This document shows, piece by piece, positions 55,020-62,584 of a stretch of DNA of 64,000 bases (its first letter is position 1; each line of letters starts with the position of its first letter). Location: NCBI GenBank assembly GCA_016124745.1, contig WGNC01000004.1, positions 93,659-157,658 of the forward strand. Reading direction: 5' to 3'. The notes below the pieces were generated by a model. That model worked only from the letters and a program-made list of their open reading frames with translations, did not search any database and was not told where the DNA came from. This stretch comes from Thiobacillus sp. GTDB taxonomy: Bacteria > Pseudomonadota > Gammaproteobacteria > Burkholderiales > Thiobacillaceae. A program made the position numbers and the translations under genes.

Positions 55020-56702
55020 TCACTCTGCCTTGCCCTGCGCCCCTGCCGGCTTGGCCGGGGCCAAATACCACTGGTCCCTGGGGACCAGCTTCGCCTCCGA
55101 TGGATCCGATTCGTAGTTTGGCGTCATGATCTGAACGCCGTACTCGTTGAAGACGTCGAGTATGTTCTGGTGCAGCGCCGTATACAGGCGGTTCATCGCC
55201 TGCGCATCGTCACAATAGACATTGATCTCGTAATTCACGCAAAAGTCGCCGAGCGCCTGCTGCAACACGAACGGTGGAGGCTCAGTCTGCACGCCCGGCG
55301 TACGCGATGCGGCCTCCAGCAGCATGGCTTCGACCTGGCGCCACGGCGTCTCGTAGCCGATTCCCACGGTCGTATGCAGCACAAGCTGCCCCTGTCGCGC
55401 CAGCGTGCTGTAATTCACCACGCTGCTGTTGAGAATCAGCGAGTTGGGCACCACGATCTCTTCGTTCTTGGGGGTTCGGATATGGGTGACCAGCTGTCGC
55501 ACCTCGGTCACATCGCCCATGTGCTCGCCGATCTGGATCCGGTCACCCAGCTTGTAGGCCCTCCGGTAGGTCATCGTATAGCCAGCGATGATGTTCGCGA
55601 TCACGGAGGAAGACCCTAATGAAAACACGACACCGAGAAAAAGCGAGACGCCCTTGAACGCATCCGAACTCGATCCCGGGATGTAGGGAAATGCCACCAC
55701 AATCGCGAACGCGATGATGAATAGCCGCAGCAGCCGATACGTGGGCCATGACCAGTCGGCTTCAAAATGCTCCAGTCTGATCGCACCGTCCGCCACCCCG
55801 GTAAAAAAGATTCGCAGCGCCTTGATGACAAACCGGGTCACCACGGCCAGGACCGCCAGAAATATCAGGTCGGGTATCGCCTTGGCCAGGCCAATGCCCA
55901 TGACGCGCAATGGATCGATTAGCAGATCAAACAGGCGGCTTCCGATCAGCCGGGTCCACGGCAGGTTGATCAACACGAATTCCAAGTAGAACAACCCGCC
56001 CAGCGCGGCCAATGCAATCCACATGAACCGGCTCGCGCCTTGCAGGAAGCCCCACAAATGTTTGGCGCGAACAATCTGGTACGACTGCGACGCCAGGCCC
56101 TCGATGCGTGCGCGGAGGCGCCGCTCCAGAATGGCATCGAGGCGACCCTTGGCACGCCGCGCCAGCCAGATGAAAACAGCGAATGCAATACTTGCGGCAG
56201 CGATATACAGGACATGGCGGATGAGCGCGTCGGGCGTACGGTCCTGGCGATACGCAGCGATCGCCTCCAGGATGCGTTGGCGGTATACCTGGGCCAGGAT
56301 GCCGCGATCAACGGACTCCAGCACTGCATCGGCGTCAAAAACGGCGATCACGCGCTCTTTGCCGGCAGTAATCAGCGTGACATCCGGCGAAGCGGAGATC
56401 TTCAACGTGCTTGGATCAAAGGCCGGGTTGGCAGCCAGCGCCGCGATCCGGGCTGCGACCTCGGCGGCACGCCTTTCTGCCGGAAAGGCGGACGCGCCGC
56501 GCAACAGAAACAACGTGTTGCCATCCAGGATCACAGGTGCCCGCGGGACCTCATGTGTACTCTCTTCATTTGAAGCCGCATCGTCCGGGGTGTCCGCTGC
56601 CATCGAAGGCAGCCCAGGCAAGACGAGCGCCAGGACAACCAAGACAATGCGACCCATCCGATTCCCGGCTGCCCCGCAAAACAAATTGAAAATAAAGGAC
56701 AC
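55020..56702 (-). CDS. MscS-family mechanosensitive channel with periplasmic N-domain
   Basis: A 560-residue inner-membrane channel. A signal sequence and a periplasmic domain (about residues 35-165) precede about five helices; the pore-lining helix and beta domain of MscS follow at about 330-430 (VVFSLGSSSVIANIIAGYTM, then AYKLGDRIQIGEHMGDVTEV and PNSLILNSSVVNYS). I chose the GTG at 56702, which has GAGGAAATAAC just upstream; the ATG at 56657 is an alternative. The open frame reaches 56954, but that part is translated from repeat DNA. Likely osmotic protection; gating properties are unknown. Confidence 0.87.
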   Translation of the reverse strand: MSFIFNLFCGAAGNRMGRIVLVVLALVLPGLPSMAADTPDDAASNEESTHEVPRAPVILDGNTLFLLRGASAFPAERRAAEVAARIAALAANPAFDPSTLKISASPDVTLITAGKERVIAVFDADAVLESVDRGILAQVYRQRILEAIAAYRQDRTPDALIRHVLYIAAASIAFAVFIWLARRAKGRLDAILERRLRARIEGLASQSYQIVRAKHLWGFLQGASRFMWIALAALGGLFYLEFVLINLPWTRLIGSRLFDLLIDPLRVMGIGLAKAIPDLIFLAVLAVVTRFVIKALRIFFTGVADGAIRLEHFEADWSWPTYRLLRLFIIAFAIVVAFPYIPGSSSDAFKGVSLFLGVVFSLGSSSVIANIIAGYTMTYRRAYKLGDRIQIGEHMGDVTEVRQLVTHIRTPKNEEIVVPNSLILNSSVVNYSTLARQGQLVLHTTVGIGYETPWRQVEAMLLEAASRTPGVQTEPPPFVLQQALGDFCVNYEINVYCDDAQAMNRLYTALHQNILDVFNEYGVQIMTPNYESDPSEAKLVPRDQWYLAPAKPAGAQGKAE

Positions 56703-56730
56703 GTTATTTCCTCGGCATTTGTCGAAATGG

Positions 56731-56902
56731 CTAGGGAAGCCATCTGAATAAGTTGGTTTGCTGTGTACCCTTCGACTGCGCTCAGGAGATGGTTCGACAG
56801 GCTCACCATGAACGGAACCAATACGTTGCCGTTCGTCCTGAGCTTGTCGAAGGACGCCTGTCGAGGGAAGCTTGTCGAAGGACTTGTTCACGTTCTCCCT
56901 AG
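56731..56902. mobile_element. Second MITE-like element bounded by CTAG
   Basis: A 172-base element that starts CTAGGGAAGC and ends TTCTCCCTAG, like the one at 24801. It contains several copies of the palindrome: CCCTTCGACTGCGCTCAGG, then GGTTCGACAGGCTCACCATG, then CCGTTCGTCCTGAGCTTGTC followed by two shorter partial copies. It lies in the mscS promoter region, so it may affect that gene. Confidence 0.65.
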
Positions 56903-57409
56903 ATGCACAGCTGTCACAAGCGCGAAATAGAATACACCGGGCGCCGTTCGACAAGAGCAGGCATTCGCGCTATTTTTAAAAGAGTAGCAACGTCTCGGGG
57001 AGGCCTGTCGGCCAACGCTTCCGCTATTGAACCGGCACGAATTACACCCAACCACGTTCGGCCTGATCGTGAGCCTGTCGAACGATCGAAGGCCAAGCGT
57101 CCATTCATGTTATGACAAGGCCGTCCTGAGCGAACTCGAAGGCCTCAACGCGAACGGACTGCTGGACAAAGAGTGCCGAAGCGCCAGGTTCCATGCGATA
57201 CCGGGCCATCGATCCCAAAGGCGCGTGCTGGCATCGATTAGGGTTGAATCGTTTACCGTTTACCGCGCAAGTCTCGTAAGCTAGTATTGCTCACGTGTAC
57301 CTGCTTGCAGACAAGCATGTGATCCTCGCCACGGTCCTGATTGCGGATGCATGGAAGAGACATGACAAACTGTAGGGTTTCCTAACATCCCGCATCGGGG
57401 GAGATATTC
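56903..57409. other. 507-base non-coding stretch between mscS and the DUF3300 gene
   Basis: The stretch must contain the DUF3300 promoter, but no clear -35/-10 pair was found. It holds more palindromes of the dispersed repeat type at 57054-57157 (see separate entry). A hairpin around 57308 (GCTTGCAGACAAGC) is short. No open frame here looks like a real gene. Confidence 0.5.
57054..57157. repeat. Degenerate GTTCG...TGTCGAA repeat copies
   Basis: CGTTCGGCCTGATCGTGAGC followed by CTGTCGAACGATCGAAGGCC, then inverted GGCCGTCCTGAGCGAACTCG and CGCGAACGG. These are diverged copies of the dispersed repeat found at 16122, 24801, 54012 and 56731. Confidence 0.55.
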
Positions 57410-58768
57410 GTGCTCAATCATTCATCCGAACCGCTTCACGTTCCTGCCAACAGACAAGGCAGCAGGGGATTTCTGTTCAGGCTCAGCCATCTGTCAGGCG
57501 CTTTCAAGGCGCTGCTGGTCACGATCGCTGTCGCGACGATGGTGCCGCCCACCCTGGCTGTGGCCGCGGAAACCGAGCCGGCTGCCGCAGCGGAGGCGCC
57601 CATTTCGCAGGAGAAGCTCGATTCCCTGCTCGCCCCGATCGCGCTCTATCCCGACCAGTTGCTGACCCAGGCATTGATGGCATCGACCTACCCGCTCGAC
57701 GTCGTCGAGGCGGCACGCTTCATCAAGGACAACAAGGAACTCAAGGGCGAGGAACTCGACAAGGTCGTCGCCGGGAAGAACTGGGATCCGTCGGTGCAGT
57801 CGCTGACCGCTTTCCCGCAGGTCCTCGAGATGATGAACGACAAGCTCGAGTGGACACAGGAACTCGGCAACGCTTTCCTCGCGGATGAGAAACGTGTGCT
57901 GCAGACCGTCCAGAACCTGCGCCAGAAGGCGGATGCCGCCGGCAACCTGCAGAGCAACGAACAGCAGAAGGTCGTCAAGGAGCAGTCGGTGATCATCATC
58001 GAACCCGCCAAGCCCGATGTGGTCTACGTGCCGACCTACAATCCAACCATCGTGTATGGCACATGGTGGGCCCCCATGTATCCCCCTTATTACTGGCCGC
58101 CCCCAGCCTACTACTACCCCCCCGGAAGCATGCTCGTCGCCGGTGCCATCGGCTTTGGCATTGGCATGGCGATCAGCAACAACCACTGGGGCTGGTGCAA
58201 TGCCGGCTGGCACGGTGGCAACGTCAACATCAACGTCAACCGGAACAATACGTTCATCAACAACAATGCAAATTTCAAGAAAAACGTAAATAACGGCAAC
58301 TGGAATCACAACCCGTCGCAGCGCAAAGGCGTGGCTTATGGCGACGCCAAGACACGCGACCAGTTCCGCAAGTCCGATCCGAACGCTGCGGCATCACGCC
58401 GCGACGCACGCGGTTTCGAGTCGGGCTCGCGCGATGCGCAGCGTGCTGGCAGCACCGGCCCACGTGACATGCAACGCCCAGGCGGTGGCGGTGACTCGCA
58501 GTTCGGCGGCAGCGCCAGTACCCGCGACGCGAAACAATCGTGGGGTGGCGGTGACTCGCAGTTCGGCGGCGGCGCCGGCACGCGTGATACGCAGCGGTCG
58601 GGCGGAGGCGATTTCGGCCAGTCCTCCGGCACGAAGCCCTCGTTCAATGCCAGCCAGTCACGCCAGCAGACGCAGAACTACAGTAACCGAGGCGCGTCGA
58701 GCCGCTCGTCGATGGGCGGTGGTGGACGTAGCGGTGGACGCAGTGGCGGCGGTGGACGTGGTCGTTAA
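57410..58768 (+). CDS. DUF3300-domain exported protein with Gly/Ser/Arg-rich tail
   Basis: A 452-residue exported protein. A GTG start is chosen because GGGGGAG lies six bases upstream. After a long N-region and a membrane-spanning signal (about residues 30-60) comes a DUF3300 domain (about 65-240: DSLLAPIALYPDQLLTQALM, then DVVYVPTYNPTIVYGTWW). A hydrophobic stretch near 245 precedes an Asn-rich region and a Gly/Ser/Arg/Gln-rich tail (about 315-452) with 20-residue repeats. DUF3300 proteins are commonly followed by a DUF2950 gene, as here 10 bases later. Function is unknown; a cell-surface or RNA/nucleic-acid-binding tail is speculation. Confidence 0.87.
   Translation: MLNHSSEPLHVPANRQGSRGFLFRLSHLSGAFKALLVTIAVATMVPPTLAVAAETEPAAAAEAPISQEKLDSLLAPIALYPDQLLTQALMASTYPLDVVEAARFIKDNKELKGEELDKVVAGKNWDPSVQSLTAFPQVLEMMNDKLEWTQELGNAFLADEKRVLQTVQNLRQKADAAGNLQSNEQQKVVKEQSVIIIEPAKPDVVYVPTYNPTIVYGTWWAPMYPPYYWPPPAYYYPPGSMLVAGAIGFGIGMAISNNHWGWCNAGWHGGNVNINVNRNNTFINNNANFKKNVNNGNWNHNPSQRKGVAYGDAKTRDQFRKSDPNAAASRRDARGFESGSRDAQRAGSTGPRDMQRPGGGGDSQFGGSASTRDAKQSWGGGDSQFGGGAGTRDTQRSGGGDFGQSSGTKPSFNASQSRQQTQNYSNRGASSRSSMGGGGRSGGRSGGGGRGR
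58484..58579 (+). repeat. Two copies of a 60-base unit within the DUF3300 tail
   Basis: The block GGTGGCGGTGACTCGCAG plus TTCGGCGGC occurs at 58484 and again 60 bases later at 58544, encoding GGGDSQFGG twice in a 20-residue period. It is an in-frame duplication inside the low-complexity tail. Confidence 0.8.
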
Positions 58769-58778
58769 GGGGAACAGG

Positions 58779-59756
58779 ATGAATCCGAGAATGAACAAAC
58801 GAACACTCGTCTCTGGTGCGGTAGGCCTCGCGTTCGCGCTGGGTGCAACACATGTGGCGGCAGCGGAGCGCCCAACGGTGCAGACTGCGCCGACGGCCAG
58901 GGAAGCGGCGCTAACGCAAAACTCGTACGTATCGCCTCAGGATGCCGCCAAAGCCCTCTACGAGGCGATCAAGACACACGACGTCAAGGCCATCTACAAG
59001 GTGCTCGGTCCGGGCAGCGGGAATCTGATTTTCACCGGCGACGAGGTCGCGGACCGGGTAATGCACGACAATTTCATGGCCGCGTATGACAAATCGCTCA
59101 AGATCGAGATGGACTGCGACACCAAGGCAACGCTGCTGCTTGGCGACAATGAATTCCCGTTCCCGTTTCCGCTTGTGAAAGGGCAAAATGGCTGGCAGTT
59201 CGATGCCAAGGCCGGGGCAGAAGAGCTGGTCAACCGCCGCGTCGGGGAGAACGAACTCTTCACGATCAGATTCTGCCTGGCCTTCGGTGACGCCCAGCGG
59301 GAATACGCCGAGCAGGATCACGATGGCGATGGCCTGCTCGAGTATGCGCAGCGTTTCCGCAGCAGCGAAGGCAAGCAGGACGGCCTCTACTGGCCAACCA
59401 AGCAGGGGGACACCGACTCGCCCTTCGGTCCCCTCGTCTCGAGCGCGATCAATGAAGGCTACACAGCCAAGGGGACCGCTCCCCTTCCCTTCCACGGTTA
59501 CTACTACCGAATTCTGACCGCCCAGGGCAAGGATGCGCCCGGAGGCGCCTACGATTATGTGGTCAACGGCGACATGATCGGCGGCTTTGCGCTCGTCGCC
59601 TATCCGTCGCGCTGGGGCGCCTCCGGGGTGATGACCTTCATGTGCAGCCATGAAGGCACGGTGTACCAGAAGGATCTCGGCGCGGACACCGCCGAAATCG
59701 CAGGCAAGATTTCGAGCTTCGATCCCGATCCGAGCTGGACCAGGGTGGAGCAATAA
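58779..59756 (+). CDS. DUF2950-domain exported protein
   Basis: A 325-residue exported protein with a signal peptide (LVSGAVGLAFALGATHVAAA) and a DUF2950 domain over most of its length (SPQDAAKALYEAIKTHDVKA, then NGWQFDAKAGAEELVNRRVG and FHGYYYRILTAQGKDAPGGA). The start at 58779 has AAGGGGAACAGG in front; the frame is open further upstream only as a shadow of the DUF3300 tail. It is translationally close to DUF3300 (10-base gap), a pairing seen in many proteobacteria. Function unknown. Confidence 0.87.
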   Translation: MNPRMNKRTLVSGAVGLAFALGATHVAAAERPTVQTAPTAREAALTQNSYVSPQDAAKALYEAIKTHDVKAIYKVLGPGSGNLIFTGDEVADRVMHDNFMAAYDKSLKIEMDCDTKATLLLGDNEFPFPFPLVKGQNGWQFDAKAGAEELVNRRVGENELFTIRFCLAFGDAQREYAEQDHDGDGLLEYAQRFRSSEGKQDGLYWPTKQGDTDSPFGPLVSSAINEGYTAKGTAPLPFHGYYYRILTAQGKDAPGGAYDYVVNGDMIGGFALVAYPSRWGASGVMTFMCSHEGTVYQKDLGADTAEIAGKISSFDPDPSWTRVEQ

Positions 59757-59824
59757 CGAGACCATCCGCATGGAGCAAAAGCCCGTCGCCGCATAGGGCG
59801 ATCATCCATTCCGGCTTGTCCAAG

Positions 59825-59852
59825 ATATTCACCATGGCATATTCACCATGGC
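59825..59852. repeat. Perfect 14-base tandem duplication
   Basis: The unit ATATTCACCATGGC occurs twice without a gap in the space between the DUF2950 gene and the convergent lipoprotein gene. It has no coding role that I can see. Confidence 0.8.
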
Positions 59853-59867
59853 GAAGGCATCGCGGTC

Positions 59868-59909
59868 AAAAAAACAGGCTGACCGCAGAACCTGTCCGCG
59901 ATCAGCCTG
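59868..59909 (-). terminator. Rho-independent terminator of the lipoprotein gene
   Basis: On the minus strand CAGGCTGA pairs with TCAGCCTG across a loop that itself contains a GC-rich part, followed by T7; it begins 24 bases after the stop at 59933. Confidence 0.75.
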
Positions 59910-59932
59910 GAATCACAAGCTGCCTGAAACGA

Positions 59933-60574
59933 TCAGTTGCTCGCCGGCCGCACGCTCACGGCCACGGCCTCGAAGTAGGTCAGGTTGACCGTGTCACCGA
60001 CCTTCAGGTTTCTCAGCATTTCCCTGAATTCAGGCCGCTTGACCTGAAGCACCGTCGTATGTCCGGTCGGACCCTTGATCTGGACCACGTGACGCAGATT
60101 GTCGATGAACATGATCGTCACCGTTGCAGTGACCGAACTGGCCACGCCGCCACCGGGACGCTCGCCCTTGGCCGCTCTGACTGCTGCGTCCATCATGGAC
60201 ACCTCGTTCGACGGCGCGCCGGGCGCATTGATTTGAGCCAGCAGGCCCTCGTAATAATCGACCGTCACCTTGTCGCCCACCTGGACCTGATCCAGGTTGC
60301 GGACCTTCTCGCCCGCTTCCACGACCAGTTCCTTGCCTTCCGGGCCGACCAGCGTCACCGTCCGGGTCGCCAGATCGATGGCCGTCACCCTGGCGGAAAT
60401 CGAGCTCAGTTGAACCGCTGTGGCGGCATCTCCAGTGTCACTGACCTTCGCGATTTCAGCCGATTTCACGGCGGACGATGGAGCCGTGTCGACAGACTTC
60501 TTCGCATCGGTCGTGCAAGCCGTTGCCAGCAATGCCAGCGACAGTGCGGAAAATAGATTCATGGAGGATTTCAT
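59933..60574 (-). CDS. Putative lipoprotein, function unknown
   Basis: A 213-residue protein with a short signal peptide and a possible lipobox (LLATAC, cysteine near residue 20). The body has two beta-rich segments (ISARVTAIDLATRTVTLVGP, and TVTIMFIDNLRHVVQIKGPT), each followed by a short V-x-V-G-D turn (QVQVGDKVTVDYYE, LKVGDTVNLTYFEA), so it looks like an internal duplication of an OB-like or copper-binding-like fold. An AAAGG site lies six bases before the ATG at 60574. It is convergent to the DUF2950 gene and divergent from tamA. Confidence 0.7.
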   Translation of the reverse strand: MKSSMNLFSALSLALLATACTTDAKKSVDTAPSSAVKSAEIAKVSDTGDAATAVQLSSISARVTAIDLATRTVTLVGPEGKELVVEAGEKVRNLDQVQVGDKVTVDYYEGLLAQINAPGAPSNEVSMMDAAVRAAKGERPGGGVASSVTATVTIMFIDNLRHVVQIKGPTGHTTVLQVKRPEFREMLRNLKVGDTVNLTYFEAVAVSVRPASN

Positions 60575-60841
60575 GCGTTGCCTTTCATTTTCAGGAATAT
60601 TGGGGGAGGGACTTTTCGGCGTGTCTGGCATCCATGATCGCGGCTCGGCTGCCGAGGCACGGGCAGCTAGCCTACCACTTCTAAGGCCACCAATCCTGCC
60701 TGCGTCATCCGAACCTCCAAAAAATCGCGCGCCGCACATTATTGCCAGCGCGTCCCGGCCAAACACCGGCTTCCCAAGGCAAGCTCGGTGCAGCGCGACC
60801 GCTTCCGTTAGAATCCGTCCAGATTCTTCGGATGCCCAGTC

Positions 60842-62584
60842 TTGACCCGTTTACGGCTTCTCCTTCTTGTCGTCCTGAGCTTCTGCGGGTTCTCTGGAAC
60901 AGCAGTGGCCGAAACATTCGAGGTCGACCTCGTCGTTCCGGCAGCGTTACGCCCCCTGCTCGAGTCCCATCTGGAGATCATTCAGGAGCGCCAGGATCCC
61001 AAGCTTTACGAAGCACGCTTCCGCTTCCTGGCACGCAGCGCTCCGGACGAGATTCGTGAACTGCTGGCGACGGAGGGCTATTTCACCCCCACGATCGAGC
61101 AGTCCGTGGCTGCAACGGATACCGGCTGGCGCGCCCGGGTGACCGTCGAACCCGGCGAAGCGTCGCGGGTCACGACCGTCAAGCTGGAGTATCAGGGCGC
61201 CTTTGCCGAGGACGCCACATTCGAGGAACGCAGCACGGCGCTGCGACGAGCCTGGCCGCTCCACCCAGGCATGGTATTCCGGGATGCCATGTGGGCCGAT
61301 GGCAAGGCGAAGCTGATCAGGGACCTGCACAGCAAGTCCTATCCCGCGGCCCGCATCGTCGAGAGCGTGGCGGAAGTCGATCCCGACCAGCACGCCGTCA
61401 GTCTGCGCGTGCTGACGGACAGCGGCCCGGCCTTCCGCTTCGGCGACCTGGAGATCACGGGCATCGAGGCCCTGCCCGAACGGATCATCACCGGACTCAA
61501 TCCGATCAAGCCCGGCACAGCTTACGACGAGGCGACGCTGCGGGACTTCCAGAGCAGGCTGCAGCGGACCGGCTACTTCAGCAGCGTCTTTGTGACCACC
61601 TCGAACAATCCCGAACTGGCGTCCCGCGTGCCAATTCAAGTCGCCGTGGTCGAGAACACGGACCGCAAGCTCAAAGTCGGCGCCGGTTTCAGCACCGACC
61701 AGGGTGCCGGTGTCGAGTTGCGCTACGAGGACAGCCTCACATTCCGGCCAGGTTGGCGCTCCGTGAGCAGACTGAAACTGGAACAACGCGAGCAGTCGGC
61801 CTCCACCCGCGTGCAGATGGTGCCCATCGCCTACGGCTTCCAGCCGATCATCAGTGCCGAGGTGAAGCGGACCGATATCCAGAACGATGAATCGGCCACC
61901 GGCCGGATCGTGGGACAATTGCAGCGCATCCGCGGCAAGACCGAACTTAACCTGTCGCTGGACCTCAATTACGAATGGAACAGGACATCGGGAACCGCGA
62001 CCTCCGACGTCAGTTCCTTGCCGTTCAACGCGTCCTGGACCCGCCGCGACCTGGATGACCTCATGTATCCCCGCCAGGGCTATGTCATCAACCTGCAGGG
62101 TGGCGGCGCGACCGATCTGGTCTTTTCCAACACCCCTTTCCTGCGTCTCTATGCACGCGGCAACTACTACCACCCGCTGGGTGCCCGCGGCACCCTGCTG
62201 CTGCGCGGTGAAATTGGGGCGGTGGAGGCATCGTCCTCCGATAACATTCCGAACGATTACCTGTTCCGGGCCGGCGGCAGCCAGTCGGTACGCGGCTACG
62301 AATATGGCAGCCTGGGCATTCCCGATGGCGACGCCATCGTGCCCGGACGCTACATCGGCGTCGCGAGCATCGAGGTCATGCATCCCGTCGTCCCCGGCTG
62401 GAATGCTGCCTTGTTCGTCGATGCCGGCAATGTGGTGGACGACATCAAGGACTACCAGGCGAAACTCGGCTACGGTGCCGGCATCCGCTGGGCAAGCCCA
62501 CTGGGTCCCCTCAACCTCGACGTGGCCTACGGCGAGGCCGACAAGACCTGGCGCGTCAACTTCTCGGTCGGTTCCCTGTTCTGA
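60842..62584 (+). CDS. tamA: Translocation and assembly module subunit TamA
   Basis: A 580-residue Omp85-family outer-membrane protein. A signal peptide is followed by POTRA domains (about residues 25-265) and a C-terminal 16-strand barrel with the family motif VRGYEYGSLG (about residue 480) and the terminal phenylalanine of an Omp85 barrel (SVGSLF). TTG at 60842 is the only plausible start: it begins the signal peptide, and no ATG or GTG fits. It shares one base with the start of tamB (TGATG), the standard tamA-tamB order for assembling outer-membrane proteins or moving phospholipids. Confidence 0.92.
   Translation: MTRLRLLLLVVLSFCGFSGTAVAETFEVDLVVPAALRPLLESHLEIIQERQDPKLYEARFRFLARSAPDEIRELLATEGYFTPTIEQSVAATDTGWRARVTVEPGEASRVTTVKLEYQGAFAEDATFEERSTALRRAWPLHPGMVFRDAMWADGKAKLIRDLHSKSYPAARIVESVAEVDPDQHAVSLRVLTDSGPAFRFGDLEITGIEALPERIITGLNPIKPGTAYDEATLRDFQSRLQRTGYFSSVFVTTSNNPELASRVPIQVAVVENTDRKLKVGAGFSTDQGAGVELRYEDSLTFRPGWRSVSRLKLEQREQSASTRVQMVPIAYGFQPIISAEVKRTDIQNDESATGRIVGQLQRIRGKTELNLSLDLNYEWNRTSGTATSDVSSLPFNASWTRRDLDDLMYPRQGYVINLQGGGATDLVFSNTPFLRLYARGNYYHPLGARGTLLLRGEIGAVEASSSDNIPNDYLFRAGGSQSVRGYEYGSLGIPDGDAIVPGRYIGVASIEVMHPVVPGWNAALFVDAGNVVDDIKDYQAKLGYGAGIRWASPLGPLNLDVAYGEADKTWRVNFSVGSLF

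Noticed and set aside
56703..56954. N-terminal extension of the mechanosensitive channel to 56954
   Set aside because: The extra 84 residues are translated from the MITE-like repeat and have no similarity to the channel; a GTG with a good ribosome-binding site lies at 56702.
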